64,000 nt of DNA from positions 62,001-126,000 of the forward strand of contig JBMNNB010000001.1 of assembly GCA_050953725.1 (NCBI GenBank), read 5' to 3'. The DNA comes from DTU053 sp012520115. GTDB taxonomy: Bacteria; Bacillota; Clostridia; Oscillospirales; Acutalibacteraceae. Below the pieces are notes generated by a model. It had not been told where the DNA came from. It did not search any database and saw only the letters and a program-made list of their open reading frames with translations. Shown piece by piece: positions 50,053 to 58,669 of the stretch. Every line of letters begins with the position of its first letter. Position 1 is the first letter of the stretch. The position numbers were made by a program, and so were the translations under genes.

Positions 50053-50802
50053 ATGTCTGAAAGCAGAAAAATAAATGTAACCGTCTGGCACGAATACGTT
50101 CACGAAAAGAGAAACGAAAAGGTCAGGGAGATATACCCCAAAGGCATCCACGGGGCGATTGCTGACTTTTTATCTCAGAACCCCGATATGAATGTCCGCA
50201 CCGCAACGCTGGAGGAGCGTCAGCACGGCCTTACACAAAGCGTGCTTGACTCCACCGACGTGCTTATCTGGTGGGGACATACCGCACATGAAAAGGTCAA
50301 AGACGATGTCGTTCAGCGTGTATATGATAGGGTTCTGGACGGAATGGGTCTTATCGCACTGCACTCCGCCCACTACTCAAAGATATTCAAAAAGCTCATG
50401 GGTACGACCTGCAGCCTTAAATGGCGTGAAGTCGCCGAAAAGGAAAGGATATGGGTCGTAGAGCCAGGCCACCCAATCGCCGAGGGACTTAATGAGTATT
50501 TTGAAGTCCCGAACACAGAGATGTACGGCGAGCGCTTTGACATCCCCGCCCCCGACCAGCTCGTATTCATAAGCTGGTTTGAAGGCGGAGAGGTGTTCAG
50601 AAGCGGCTGCTGCTATAACAGGGGCAAGGGCAAGGTCTTCTATTTCAGACCCGGCCACGAGACCTTCCCGATTTACTACCAGAGCGAGGTTCAGAAGGTC
50701 ATCACAAACGCTGTCAGATGGGCAGCTCCCACTGTAAACAGCCCGGCGATAAAGTTCGGCCATGTTCAGCCTCTTGAAGTAATTCCCGAAAAGCAGGTCT
50801 GA
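50053..50802 (+). CDS. ThuA-like protein (trehalose utilisation family)
   Basis: A 249-residue protein of the ThuA/class-I-amidotransferase-like fold. INVTVWHEYVHEK, VLIWWGHTAHEKV, GLIALHSAHYSKIFKKLMG and VVEPGHPIAEGL are family segments. ThuA-like proteins are often near sugar catabolism genes, with a proposed role in keto-sugar or trehalose derivative turnover; the reaction is not firmly known. It ends 16 nt before a GH42 gene, so it probably handles the same glycoside pathway. GAAAGGAAG precedes the ATG. Confidence 0.88.
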   Translation: MSESRKINVTVWHEYVHEKRNEKVREIYPKGIHGAIADFLSQNPDMNVRTATLEERQHGLTQSVLDSTDVLIWWGHTAHEKVKDDVVQRVYDRVLDGMGLIALHSAHYSKIFKKLMGTTCSLKWREVAEKERIWVVEPGHPIAEGLNEYFEVPNTEMYGERFDIPAPDQLVFISWFEGGEVFRSGCCYNRGKGKVFYFRPGHETFPIYYQSEVQKVITNAVRWAAPTVNSPAIKFGHVQPLEVIPEKQV

Positions 50803-50818
50803 TTAACGAGGTGAGGGA

Positions 50819-52876
50819 ATGGCTAAGAAATATCCGCCTATCAGCTCAAAGTACCCGCACTTTCTGCACGGAGCGGACTACAATCCCGACCAGTGGAAGG
50901 ATACGCCCGGCATTCTCGGTGAGGATATGCGCCTTATGAAGCTCGCCCATGTCAACGCCATGTCCGTAGGCATTTTCTCATGGGCGGCCTTAGAGCCGGA
51001 GGAGGGGCGCTTTGAGTTCGGCTGGCTTGACGAAGCCATGGACGCTCTGTATGAAAACGGCATATACGCCATACTTGCAACCCCCAGTGCCGCAAGACCC
51101 GCATGGCTGTCTCAGAAATACCCCGAAGTGCAGCAGGTGAGACCCGACAGGGTAAGAGCCCTTTTCGGCGAGCGGCAGAACCACTGCTACACCTCGCCGA
51201 TTTTCAGGGAAAAGGTCAGGACAGTAAACCGAAAGCTGGCCGAGCGCTACAAAGACCACCCCGCATTGATAGCCTGGCATGTGTCGAACGAGTATATGGG
51301 CTACTGCAACTGCGAGCTTTGCGAAGCGGCCTTCAGGGACTGGCTTAAAATAAAGTACGAAAACGACCTCGACCGCCTTAACAAAGCATGGTGGACCTCC
51401 TTCTGGGGTCACACCTACTCCTCTTGGGAGCAGATTGAGGCCCCCGCACCCCACGGCTCAAAGACGCTTCACGCCCTGAACCTCGACTGGAAACGCTTCT
51501 GCACCCACAATATAACTGAGTTTTATAAAAACGAGATAGCCCCCTTAAAGGAGATAACGCCGGACATCCCCGTCACCACGAATTTAATGGGCACATATCC
51601 GGATATAAACTATCATCAGCTTGCCCCTTATCTTGATGTGATATCTTGGGACAATTATCCCCGCTGGCACTCGGACAGCCCCGACCGGGAAATAGCCTTT
51701 AACACCGCCTTCAAGCACGACATAAACAGGTGCCTTAAAGACGGGCAGCCCTTTATGCTAATGGAAAGCACCCCGAGCAACACCCACGGCATGGCAAAGC
51801 TGAAGCGTCCCGGCATGCACCTGCTTTCCTCGATTCAGGCCGTAGCCCACGGAGCGGACACTGTGCAGTATTTCCAGTGGCGAAAGAACAGGGGCGGCGT
51901 TGAAAAGTTCCACGGTGCCGTCGTCGGTCACAGCGGTCACGAGAACACAAGGGTCTTCAAGGATGTTACAGAGGTAGGCAAAACCCTCGAAAAGCTCGAC
52001 AGCGTACTCGGCACCACAGTAAGCCCCGATGTTGCAATCATCTACGACTGGGAGAACCGCTGGGCTTTGAACGATATAGTTGCAATCGGCGGTCACGGCA
52101 GAGACTATGAGAACACCTCTGTTCAGCATTACAAAGAGCTCTGGAAGCGTGGCATCCCGGTAGATATTATCGACCAGACCGCAGACTTTGCTGGCTATAA
52201 GCTGATAGTCGCCCCCATGCTCTATTTAGTCCGCCCGGGAACGGCAGAAAAGCTCGAAAGCTTTGTGGAGAAAGGCGGAACCCTTGTCATTACCTACTTC
52301 AGCGGCATGGTGGACGAGAACGATTTGTGCTTCCTCGGCGGCTTCCCGGGGCCGTTGCGAAAGATCATCGGCGTGTGGGTAGAGGAAACGGACACGCTTT
52401 ACGAATATGATGAAAACTACGTCACAGCCTGCGAGAATAACGAGCTGGATTTGAGCGGCGAATACAGAACAGCCGGCGTCTGCGAGCTTGTTCACCCGGA
52501 AACTGCGTCAGTGCTTGCAGTCTATAAGGATGACTTCTATGCGGGCAGGGCGGCGCTTACCGTCAACAGCTTCGGGAGCGGCAAGGTCTACTATATGGCC
52601 TTTAAGAATAACGACGACTTCCTCACTGCCTTCTACGGCAGGCTGATTGAAAGAATAAAGCCCCTTAAAGCGGTCGACGCCGATTTGCCCGAAGGCGTAA
52701 CGGCGCAGCTTCGCACCGACGGCGAGCGGGAATTTGTATTCCTTATGAACTTTGCCACAGAGGAAAGATGCGTCAATATCGGCGGCAAAGGCTTTAAGGA
52801 TGTCCTGACAGGCGAGAGCGTAATAAACGAAATCCGCCTTCAAAAATACGGCTTCAGAATCCTTGAAAGGCTATAA
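50819..52876 (+). CDS. GH42 beta-galactosidase
   Basis: A 685-residue GH42 enzyme. HGADYNPDQW and NAMSVGIFSWAALEPEEG begin the barrel. AWHVSNEYMG (about residue 155) holds the acid/base Glu, CNCELC is the zinc-binding Cys cluster and LMESTPSN (about 315) the nucleophile Glu. Residues 400-610 form the trimerisation domain (IYDWENRWAL onward) and the last 60 a beta domain. No signal peptide, so it works on imported galactosides. GAGGTGAGGGA precedes the ATG. It forms an operon with the ThuA gene. Confidence 0.93.
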   Translation: MAKKYPPISSKYPHFLHGADYNPDQWKDTPGILGEDMRLMKLAHVNAMSVGIFSWAALEPEEGRFEFGWLDEAMDALYENGIYAILATPSAARPAWLSQKYPEVQQVRPDRVRALFGERQNHCYTSPIFREKVRTVNRKLAERYKDHPALIAWHVSNEYMGYCNCELCEAAFRDWLKIKYENDLDRLNKAWWTSFWGHTYSSWEQIEAPAPHGSKTLHALNLDWKRFCTHNITEFYKNEIAPLKEITPDIPVTTNLMGTYPDINYHQLAPYLDVISWDNYPRWHSDSPDREIAFNTAFKHDINRCLKDGQPFMLMESTPSNTHGMAKLKRPGMHLLSSIQAVAHGADTVQYFQWRKNRGGVEKFHGAVVGHSGHENTRVFKDVTEVGKTLEKLDSVLGTTVSPDVAIIYDWENRWALNDIVAIGGHGRDYENTSVQHYKELWKRGIPVDIIDQTADFAGYKLIVAPMLYLVRPGTAEKLESFVEKGGTLVITYFSGMVDENDLCFLGGFPGPLRKIIGVWVEETDTLYEYDENYVTACENNELDLSGEYRTAGVCELVHPETASVLAVYKDDFYAGRAALTVNSFGSGKVYYMAFKNNDDFLTAFYGRLIERIKPLKAVDADLPEGVTAQLRTDGEREFVFLMNFATEERCVNIGGKGFKDVLTGESVINEIRLQKYGFRILERL

Positions 52877-52897
52877 AATCTGAAACTCCATAAACTA

Positions 52898-52930
52898 AGC
52901 AGGCATTGAATTTATTGCCTGCTTTTTTTT
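52898..52930 (+). terminator. intrinsic terminator of the ThuA/GH42 operon
   Basis: AGCAGGCA (52898-52905) / TGCCTGCT (52916-52923) followed by TTTTTTT. Confidence 0.88.
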
Positions 52931-52941
52931 AAAAAAACCTA

Positions 52942-52972
52942 TTGACATTGACGTAACGTAATAGTTTATTGT
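52942..52972 (+). promoter_or_regulatory. MerR-type promoter with 19-bp spacer
   Basis: TTGACA (52942-52947), 19 bp, TATTGT (52967-52972). The long spacer holds TTGACGTAACGTAA, an imperfect dyad of the kind bound by TipA/MerR activators, and lies right before the MerR gene: likely autoactivation. Confidence 0.75.
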
Positions 52973-52995
52973 AATTGACGAAGGGAGGAAAGCTC

Positions 52996-53751
52996 ATGGA
53001 ATACACGGTCAACAAATTGGCAAAACTGGCAGGCCTGACCTCAAGGACGCTGCGCTATTACGATGAAATCGGGCTATTACAGCCAAAGCGCACAGGCTCC
53101 AACGGCTACCGTTTATACGGCCCTGAGGAGGTCGACCGTCTTCAGCAAATTCTGTTTTTCAGGGAACTCGGAGTGCCGCTGGACGACATAAAGCGGATTC
53201 TCGACTCAAAAGACTTTGACGGGCTTTCTGCGCTTCAAAGACATCACAGGGCGCTGACTGAAAAACGAGAGCAGCTCGATTTGCTTATTTCAAACCTCGA
53301 AAAAACCATCAGCGCAATGAAAGGAGAGACAGTGATGAGTGATAAAGAGAAATTCGAAGGCTTTAAGAAGAAGCTTGTAGACGACAATGAGCGTCAGTAC
53401 GGCAGGGAAGTCCGTGAAAAATACGGCGATGAAGCGGCAGACAGCGCAAACGCAAAGGTGCTGAATATGACCGAGGAGAAATACGCAGAGCTTCAAAGGC
53501 TTACAGAGGAGCTGAACGAAACGCTCAAAGAGGCGGTCAGAGAAGGCGACCCCGCCTCAGCCTTAGCACAGAAGGCCTGCGAGCTGCACAAACAGTGGCT
53601 TTGCTTCTTCTGGAACAGTTACAGCAAGGAAGCCCATATAGGCATAACGCAGATGTATGTTGACGACCCCAGATTTACCGAGTATTACGAGAAAATCGCC
53701 CCCGGCGCCGCCGTATTTCTTCGTGACGCAGTCGCAATTTACTGTAAGTAA
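52996..53751 (+). CDS. MerR family regulator with TipAS-like antibiotic-recognition domain
   Basis: A 251-residue regulator. The N-terminal MerR helix-turn-helix is NKLAKLAGLTSRTLRYYDEI, with SNGYRLYGPEEVDRLQQILF as the wing. A coiled coil is at about residues 75-110. Residues 120-251 match the TipAS ligand-binding domain (KEFGDEA-like segment, HKQWLCFFWNSYSKEAHIGI, MYVDDPRFTEYYEKIAPG). Relatives of TipAL/Mta activate multidrug genes on binding cyclic peptides. ATG 52996 follows GGGAGGA. No obvious efflux target is adjacent, so targets may lie elsewhere. Confidence 0.92.
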   Translation: MEYTVNKLAKLAGLTSRTLRYYDEIGLLQPKRTGSNGYRLYGPEEVDRLQQILFFRELGVPLDDIKRILDSKDFDGLSALQRHHRALTEKREQLDLLISNLEKTISAMKGETVMSDKEKFEGFKKKLVDDNERQYGREVREKYGDEAADSANAKVLNMTEEKYAELQRLTEELNETLKEAVREGDPASALAQKACELHKQWLCFFWNSYSKEAHIGITQMYVDDPRFTEYYEKIAPGAAVFLRDAVAIYCK

Positions 53752-53760
53752 AGAAACTCA

Positions 53761-53798
53761 AAAAAACAGACAGGCAGCATACTGCCTGTCTGTTTTTT
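53761..53798 (+). terminator. intrinsic terminator
   Basis: ACAGACAGGCAG (53766-53777) / CTGCCTGTCTGT (53782-53793), a perfect 12-bp stem flanked by A6 and T6, able to act in both directions. Confidence 0.92.
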
Positions 53799-53903
53799 CG
53801 CACCAAAATTTACATAATCCCATTTATACAAAGTGCTTGCATTATTCATCTTTTGGTTTTATAATATAACAAAATAACATTATCTGGAAGAGAGGGCTTT
53901 AGA

Positions 53904-54764
53904 ATGACTGCATCCGCAATAAAAAAGTACTTTGGCGTTATCTGGGGTATCATACTTCTTATTTTCGGATTATTTGCAAAGAATGTTGAACCCGTACAAC
54001 CGGAGAATTTCGAGGTCCTGAACAACATTATGTATATTGTCGACGACGCTGTATACTGTGGTCAGGGTCTTACCAATGACGGTACATATCTTTATTCCTC
54101 AGGTTCCATCGCCTCTATGTATATGACCTGCCTTGCAAAGATAGATATGAACACAGGCGAGATTCTGAAAAAGAATATGGGCGCCGTGCCCTTTGAGTTC
54201 ATCCAGAAGGGCTACGACCATATAGGCGATATAAGCTACTACAACGGCTATATCTATGCCCCCGTTGAGGATCTTCCCGAGGAATATCCAATGGTGATGC
54301 TGTTTGACGCCGAGACCCTCGAATACACAGGCATATATTACGAGCTTGACCCAACCTATCTGCCCGACGGTATTCCGTGGTGCACGGTAGATGCCGAGAA
54401 CGGCTATCTCTACACCTCACCCTTCCACGATGCCGACAATATCATAGCCTTCAATCTGTCTGACCTGAGCTTCTCACACCTCATCCCCTTAAGCGAGCAG
54501 ATTACAAGGGTCCAGGGCGGCGACTTTATTGACGGCACCCTCTATGTAAACCTTGACACATCGGGTCAGTACAGGGAAGTCAAGGCTATCAATATCCATA
54601 CCGGCGAGGTAACACTTGTTGCCGCAAGGGATATGCAGGGCGCCGATACCGAAACCGAAGGCCTTACAATCAGCAAGGACGCAGACGGCAAACTGATTTT
54701 CCATATCACCGACTATGACAGGAAATTTACAGTATTTTTAAGGCAGTATAAGTATTTAGGTTAG
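53904..54764 (+). CDS. membrane-anchored beta-propeller-like protein
   Basis: A 286-residue protein with an N-terminal anchor (VIWGIILLIFGLFA, residues 12-25) and an extracytoplasmic domain of repeated four-stranded-looking units: GTYLYSSGSIASMYMTCLAK, GYIYAPVEDLP, GYLYTSPFHDADNIIAFNLS and GTLYVNLDTSGQYREVKAIN. This pattern is of a beta-propeller. No enzymatic motif is recognised. GGAAGAGAGGG precedes the ATG. It stands alone between terminators, next to a GH92 gene. Confidence 0.65.
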   Translation: MTASAIKKYFGVIWGIILLIFGLFAKNVEPVQPENFEVLNNIMYIVDDAVYCGQGLTNDGTYLYSSGSIASMYMTCLAKIDMNTGEILKKNMGAVPFEFIQKGYDHIGDISYYNGYIYAPVEDLPEEYPMVMLFDAETLEYTGIYYELDPTYLPDGIPWCTVDAENGYLYTSPFHDADNIIAFNLSDLSFSHLIPLSEQITRVQGGDFIDGTLYVNLDTSGQYREVKAINIHTGEVTLVAARDMQGADTETEGLTISKDADGKLIFHITDYDRKFTVFLRQYKYLG

Positions 54765-54780
54765 TTTTGTATTAACGTTC

Positions 54781-54819
54781 AGCCGATGAAAAAGCTCAAG
54801 CTTCTTCATCGGCTTTTCT
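54781..54819 (+). terminator. intrinsic terminator
   Basis: AGCCGATGAA (54781-54790) / TTCATCGGCT (54805-54814) with an inner AAGCT/AGCTT pair, followed by TTTC. Confidence 0.85.
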
Positions 54820-54850
54820 TGCAAAAACGACTTTTTAAGGGGATATAGTA

Positions 54851-56950
54851 ATGGATTATTGTAAGAGTGTAAATGTTTTTCACGGCTGCGGGGAAATGAA
54901 GCTGCCAAAGCCTGAAGGTATAGCAGCTACATGGTTTTTTATTAAGGCCCAGTGCGGCAACACCACGCCTGCGGCGACGCTGCCGTTCGGTAAGATGAAC
55001 GTGGGGGCCTTTTCAGGCGGTTACCCGACAGGCTACGGCAGCCACAAGCCGAACTACTGCGGCAAGCCTGAGCACCTGCCCGAAGGTGACGGACTGCTGG
55101 GCTTTACCCACCTGCACCACAGCGGAACCGGCGCAGTCGGCTATTACTATAACTACGCCCTCACGACTCCATATTACGATACAAAAAAGAGGTATGACAT
55201 AAAGGAAGAAGAGGCGCAGCCCGGTTATTATGCCGTGACCCTCGACGATATACGCTGCGAGCTGACCGTGTCGGGCAAAGCGGCCCTCCACCGCTATACC
55301 TTCGGCAAAGAGGGCGGTCATATTTCAGTCGATTTCTCAAACGACGGACTGACACCCGAATACGGCAAGTTCTATTCCGAAAGTTCGGAGGTAACTATAA
55401 TAGACCGCAACACCGCCGCCGCAAAGGTTATAATGCAGGGCATACCCCTTTATATGGCGGTGCGCCTTAACAGCGGCTTTGAGGAAATGTCTCTTTGGCA
55501 CAATGAGCAGGAAATATCGGGCGACAGCCTTAAAATAAACGAAAAGACAACTGATACCTTCGGCGTCCGCTTTAATCTCGGCAGGGAGCGCACTGCGCTT
55601 CTCTCGGTAGCGATTTCACCTAAGGATATGGCCACCGCCCTTTCAGACCTGGACAAGGCTTCCCTCGACTTTGACGAAGCCGGAAAAACCGCTTACGATG
55701 AGTGGAATAAGGCACTTTCAAAAATAGAAATCGACACCGACAGCGAGGAAATCAGAGAAATTTTCTATTCAAACCTCTACCATACCTTCGTAAAGCCCTG
55801 CGACTTTAACGGCGAGAGCTTTATTTATGAAGACGGCCCCTTCGTGACGGAGGCTATCACCCTCTGGGATATGTATAAAACCCAGCTTCCGCTCGTTTTC
55901 TCGCTGTTCCCCGACATATCCGAAAAGCTGTGCGAGACGCTCATACGCCAGGCCGAGACCCTCGGCTTTATGACAAACAGCCTCGGCCTGTCGAGCAATA
56001 TAAGGCATGAGTCACGGCAGGCGAAAATGCTCGGCGACTACGCCCTATTGGCGGCCTACCGCACGGGTATTAAGGTCGACCCGAGAAGGCTGTTAAGAGC
56101 CATACACACGGATTTGCATGCAGATGACAAAAAGGACTTTTTAGAAACGGGCAAATGCAGAAGCGCCACATGGGTGCTGGACATGGCGGACTGCTGCGCC
56201 TATGCGGCAAGGCTTGCCAAAGAGCTGGGCGAGACTGAGCTATATGAGGATTTTCTGACCCACTCAAAGAAGTGGAGAAACGCATACGACGAAAACACGG
56301 GACTTCTGACCGCCGATTCCTCATATTATGAGGGCACGCTTTATAACTATTCCTTCCGCCCCTCTCCGGAAATCGAAGATAGAATAGCCCTGTTCGAGAG
56401 CAAAGAGGCCTTTGTTGAGGCGCTTGACAGCTTCTTCGGCTACGGCAAGGACAGCGTTGAGCAGCCGAATGACAGTCACCCGGCGGGCTATATCGAGGAG
56501 ATGATGAAGCTCGGCCGCTTTGAGGGCTTTAACAACGAGCCTGATATGGAGACGCCCTATACATACATCTTTGCGGGCAGGCACGACAGAACCTGCGAGG
56601 TTGTCCGTGCCGGAATGAAGTATATGTTCACCACGGGTCGGGGCGGTCTGCCGGGCAACAACGATTCGGGCGGTCTGTCTTCCTGCTATGCCTGGAATGC
56701 AATCGGCATTTTCCCCGTTGCCGGCAGCGATAATATGCTTATAGGCTCACCCATAGTAAACGGCGCAAGGCTGCACCTGCACACCGGCAAAACCTTTGAG
56801 ATTAAGGTTTATAATAACTCAAAGGATAACATCTATGTCAGAAGAGCAGTGCTGAACGGCAGAGAAATCACGGATTTCCGCTTCAATCTCTCCGATTTCA
56901 CAAACGGCGGCACACTCGAATTGTGGATGGACAATCAGCCACAACAATAG
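54851..56950 (+). CDS. GH92 family alpha-mannosidase
   Basis: A 699-residue GH92 enzyme, a calcium-dependent exo-alpha-mannosidase family. The N-terminal beta domain shows GNTTPAATLPFGKMNVGAF and LGFTHLHHSGTGA. The (alpha/alpha)6 domain contains ALWDMYKTQLPL-type (ITLWDMYKTQ, about 335), NSLGLSSNIRHESRQ and LPGNNDSGGLSSCYAWNAIG (about 600-620), which holds the catalytic-base region. There is no signal peptide, so it would trim imported mannosides. It is about 50 residues shorter than many GH92 proteins. The ATG follows AAGGGG. Confidence 0.92.
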   Translation: MDYCKSVNVFHGCGEMKLPKPEGIAATWFFIKAQCGNTTPAATLPFGKMNVGAFSGGYPTGYGSHKPNYCGKPEHLPEGDGLLGFTHLHHSGTGAVGYYYNYALTTPYYDTKKRYDIKEEEAQPGYYAVTLDDIRCELTVSGKAALHRYTFGKEGGHISVDFSNDGLTPEYGKFYSESSEVTIIDRNTAAAKVIMQGIPLYMAVRLNSGFEEMSLWHNEQEISGDSLKINEKTTDTFGVRFNLGRERTALLSVAISPKDMATALSDLDKASLDFDEAGKTAYDEWNKALSKIEIDTDSEEIREIFYSNLYHTFVKPCDFNGESFIYEDGPFVTEAITLWDMYKTQLPLVFSLFPDISEKLCETLIRQAETLGFMTNSLGLSSNIRHESRQAKMLGDYALLAAYRTGIKVDPRRLLRAIHTDLHADDKKDFLETGKCRSATWVLDMADCCAYAARLAKELGETELYEDFLTHSKKWRNAYDENTGLLTADSSYYEGTLYNYSFRPSPEIEDRIALFESKEAFVEALDSFFGYGKDSVEQPNDSHPAGYIEEMMKLGRFEGFNNEPDMETPYTYIFAGRHDRTCEVVRAGMKYMFTTGRGGLPGNNDSGGLSSCYAWNAIGIFPVAGSDNMLIGSPIVNGARLHLHTGKTFEIKVYNNSKDNIYVRRAVLNGREITDFRFNLSDFTNGGTLELWMDNQPQQ

Positions 56951-56982
56951 AACCATAAGCACAGTTTAGCGGAGGAATTCAG

Positions 56983-57966
56983 ATGCCATTTACCATAGTT
57001 CGTCAGGACATAACCTCTATGGAGGTTGACGCAATCGTCAACGCCGCAAACCCCGAGCTTAAAATGGGCGGCGGTGTCTGCGGCGCAATTTTCAAGGCGG
57101 CGGGCAGTGACAAGCTGCAGGCGGCCTGCGACAAGCTCGCACCGATAAGAACCGGCGAAGCTGTGATTACTCCTGCCTTCAATCTGCCCGCAAAATACAT
57201 AATACATACCGCAGGTCCCGTTTACAGCCGCTGGGATGAGAAAAAGGGAGAGGAGCTTTTAAAAAGCTGCTATTCAGAGTCCCTGAGTCTTGCCGTAAAG
57301 AATGAATGCGAAAGCATAGCGTTCCCGCTGATTTCAAGCGGAATTTACGGCTTTCCCAAGGACGTCGCCCTGCGTGTGGCTACGTCTGCGATTCAGGATT
57401 TTCTCTTTGAGCACGACATAGATGTGTACCTTGCCGTGTTTGACAAGGAGTCATTTGTAGTAAGCCGTGAGCTAATGGGCAGGGTCGAAAGCTATATTGA
57501 CGAGCATTATGTTGAGGAGCATTTCGACAAGCGAAGATTTGCGGCCTATTCCGAGCCTTTATTGACAGACTCAGCGCCTGTCGATATAAGAGCTGGCTTA
57601 GATGACCTTATCGGCAATCTGGATGAGCCCTTCTCTGTCAGCCTGCTGAAGATTATAGAGGCCAAGGGCAAGACGGATGCCGAGGTTTATAAGCGTGCAA
57701 ACATCGACCGCAAGCTGTTCTCCAAAATCAGAACGGGCGCGGGGTATATGCCAAGCAAGCGCACCGCAATCGCCCTCGCCATAGCATTGGAGCTTAACCT
57801 CGAAGAAACCGAGGATCTGTTAAGGCGGGCGGGCTATGCCCTGTCCCACAGTCAGAAGTTCGATGTGATTGTGGAATATTTCATAGCGAACGGCAAGTAC
57901 GACATTTTTGAGATAAACGAGGTGCTGTTCAAGTTCGACCAGCCCTTGCTCGGAGGGTTGACATGA
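56983..57966 (+). CDS. macro domain protein with C-terminal helical domain
   Basis: A 327-residue two-domain protein. Residues 1-155 are a macro domain (MPFTIVRQDITSMEVDAIVN, AANPELKMGGGVCGAIF, YIIHTAGPVYSRW, LISSGIYGFPK), which binds or hydrolyses ADP-ribose derivatives. Residues 200-327 are a helical domain with an HTH-like stretch (KTDAEVYKRANIDRKLFSKI, ALELNLEETEDLLRRAGYAL), perhaps nucleic-acid binding. GGAGG precedes the ATG. Its stop overlaps the start of the AlkD-like gene by 4 nt, so the two are translationally coupled. Confidence 0.9.
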   Translation: MPFTIVRQDITSMEVDAIVNAANPELKMGGGVCGAIFKAAGSDKLQAACDKLAPIRTGEAVITPAFNLPAKYIIHTAGPVYSRWDEKKGEELLKSCYSESLSLAVKNECESIAFPLISSGIYGFPKDVALRVATSAIQDFLFEHDIDVYLAVFDKESFVVSRELMGRVESYIDEHYVEEHFDKRRFAAYSEPLLTDSAPVDIRAGLDDLIGNLDEPFSVSLLKIIEAKGKTDAEVYKRANIDRKLFSKIRTGAGYMPSKRTAIALAIALELNLEETEDLLRRAGYALSHSQKFDVIVEYFIANGKYDIFEINEVLFKFDQPLLGGLT

Positions 57967-58607
57967 ATATCTTTGAAAGCTTCAGACAGGCGGCAAATCC
58001 CGAAATTGCCGTGCAGATGAGCGCATATATGCGTGACCTCTTCCCCTTCCTCGGCATAAAGACCCCCGAACGCAGAGCGCTCAGCAGGGAGTTTCTTAAA
58101 ACCAAGAGCAAGAAAGAGGTCGACTGGGATTTCGTCTTTAAGTGCTGGGCACAGCCCGAACGGGAGTTTCAGTACCTTGCAACTGACTATCTCGATAAAG
58201 TAAAGAACGCCCTTACGCCGTCGGACATCCCGAACCTGCACAGAATCATCACCGAGAAATCCTGGTGGGACACTGTCGATGCGATTGATGTGCTTGTCGG
58301 CAACCTTGCCCTTCGCCACCCTGAGGTAAATGACACGCTTTTAGAGTGGAGCGTGGACGAAAACTTCTGGCTTCGCCGCACGGCAATCGACCACCAGCTC
58401 GGTCGTAAGGACAAAACCGACACGGACCTTCTTGAAAGAATCCTCGTCAACAACTTAGGGCAAAAGGAGTTTTTCATTAACAAGGCAATCGGCTGGTCAT
58501 TAAGGGATTACAGCAAGACAAACCCCGAATGGGTACGGGATTTCATAAATAAATACGGCGACAGAATGGCCGCCCTCAGTATTAAAGAGGCAAGCAAGTA
58601 CATATAG
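57963..58607 (+). CDS. DNA alkylation repair protein (AlkD-like)
   Basis: A 214-residue all-helical protein of the AlkC/AlkD HEAT-like DNA glycosylase family. MRDLFPFLGIKTPERRALSR, FKCWAQPEREFQYLATDYL, WWDTVDAIDVLVGNL and NFWLRRTAIDHQLG carry the usual Trp/Asp/Arg pattern; the Asp in WDTVDAID corresponds to the catalytic region of AlkD. It excises cationic alkylpurines in characterised members. Coupling to a macro domain gene suggests a joint role in handling modified nucleic acid. Confidence 0.9.
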   Translation: MNIFESFRQAANPEIAVQMSAYMRDLFPFLGIKTPERRALSREFLKTKSKKEVDWDFVFKCWAQPEREFQYLATDYLDKVKNALTPSDIPNLHRIITEKSWWDTVDAIDVLVGNLALRHPEVNDTLLEWSVDENFWLRRTAIDHQLGRKDKTDTDLLERILVNNLGQKEFFINKAIGWSLRDYSKTNPEWVRDFINKYGDRMAALSIKEASKYI

Positions 58608-58611
58608 AGAA

Positions 58612-58648
58612 AAGCCCCCCGGTGTGCGCTGCACATCGGGGGTTTTGT
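58612..58648 (+). terminator. intrinsic terminator
   Basis: AGCCCCCCGGTGTGC / GCACATCGGGGG stem around GCT, followed by TTTT. It ends the macro/AlkD operon and faces the his operon end at 58670. Confidence 0.8.
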
Positions 58649-58669
58649 GGAGGAAAAATGAGATTGTCG

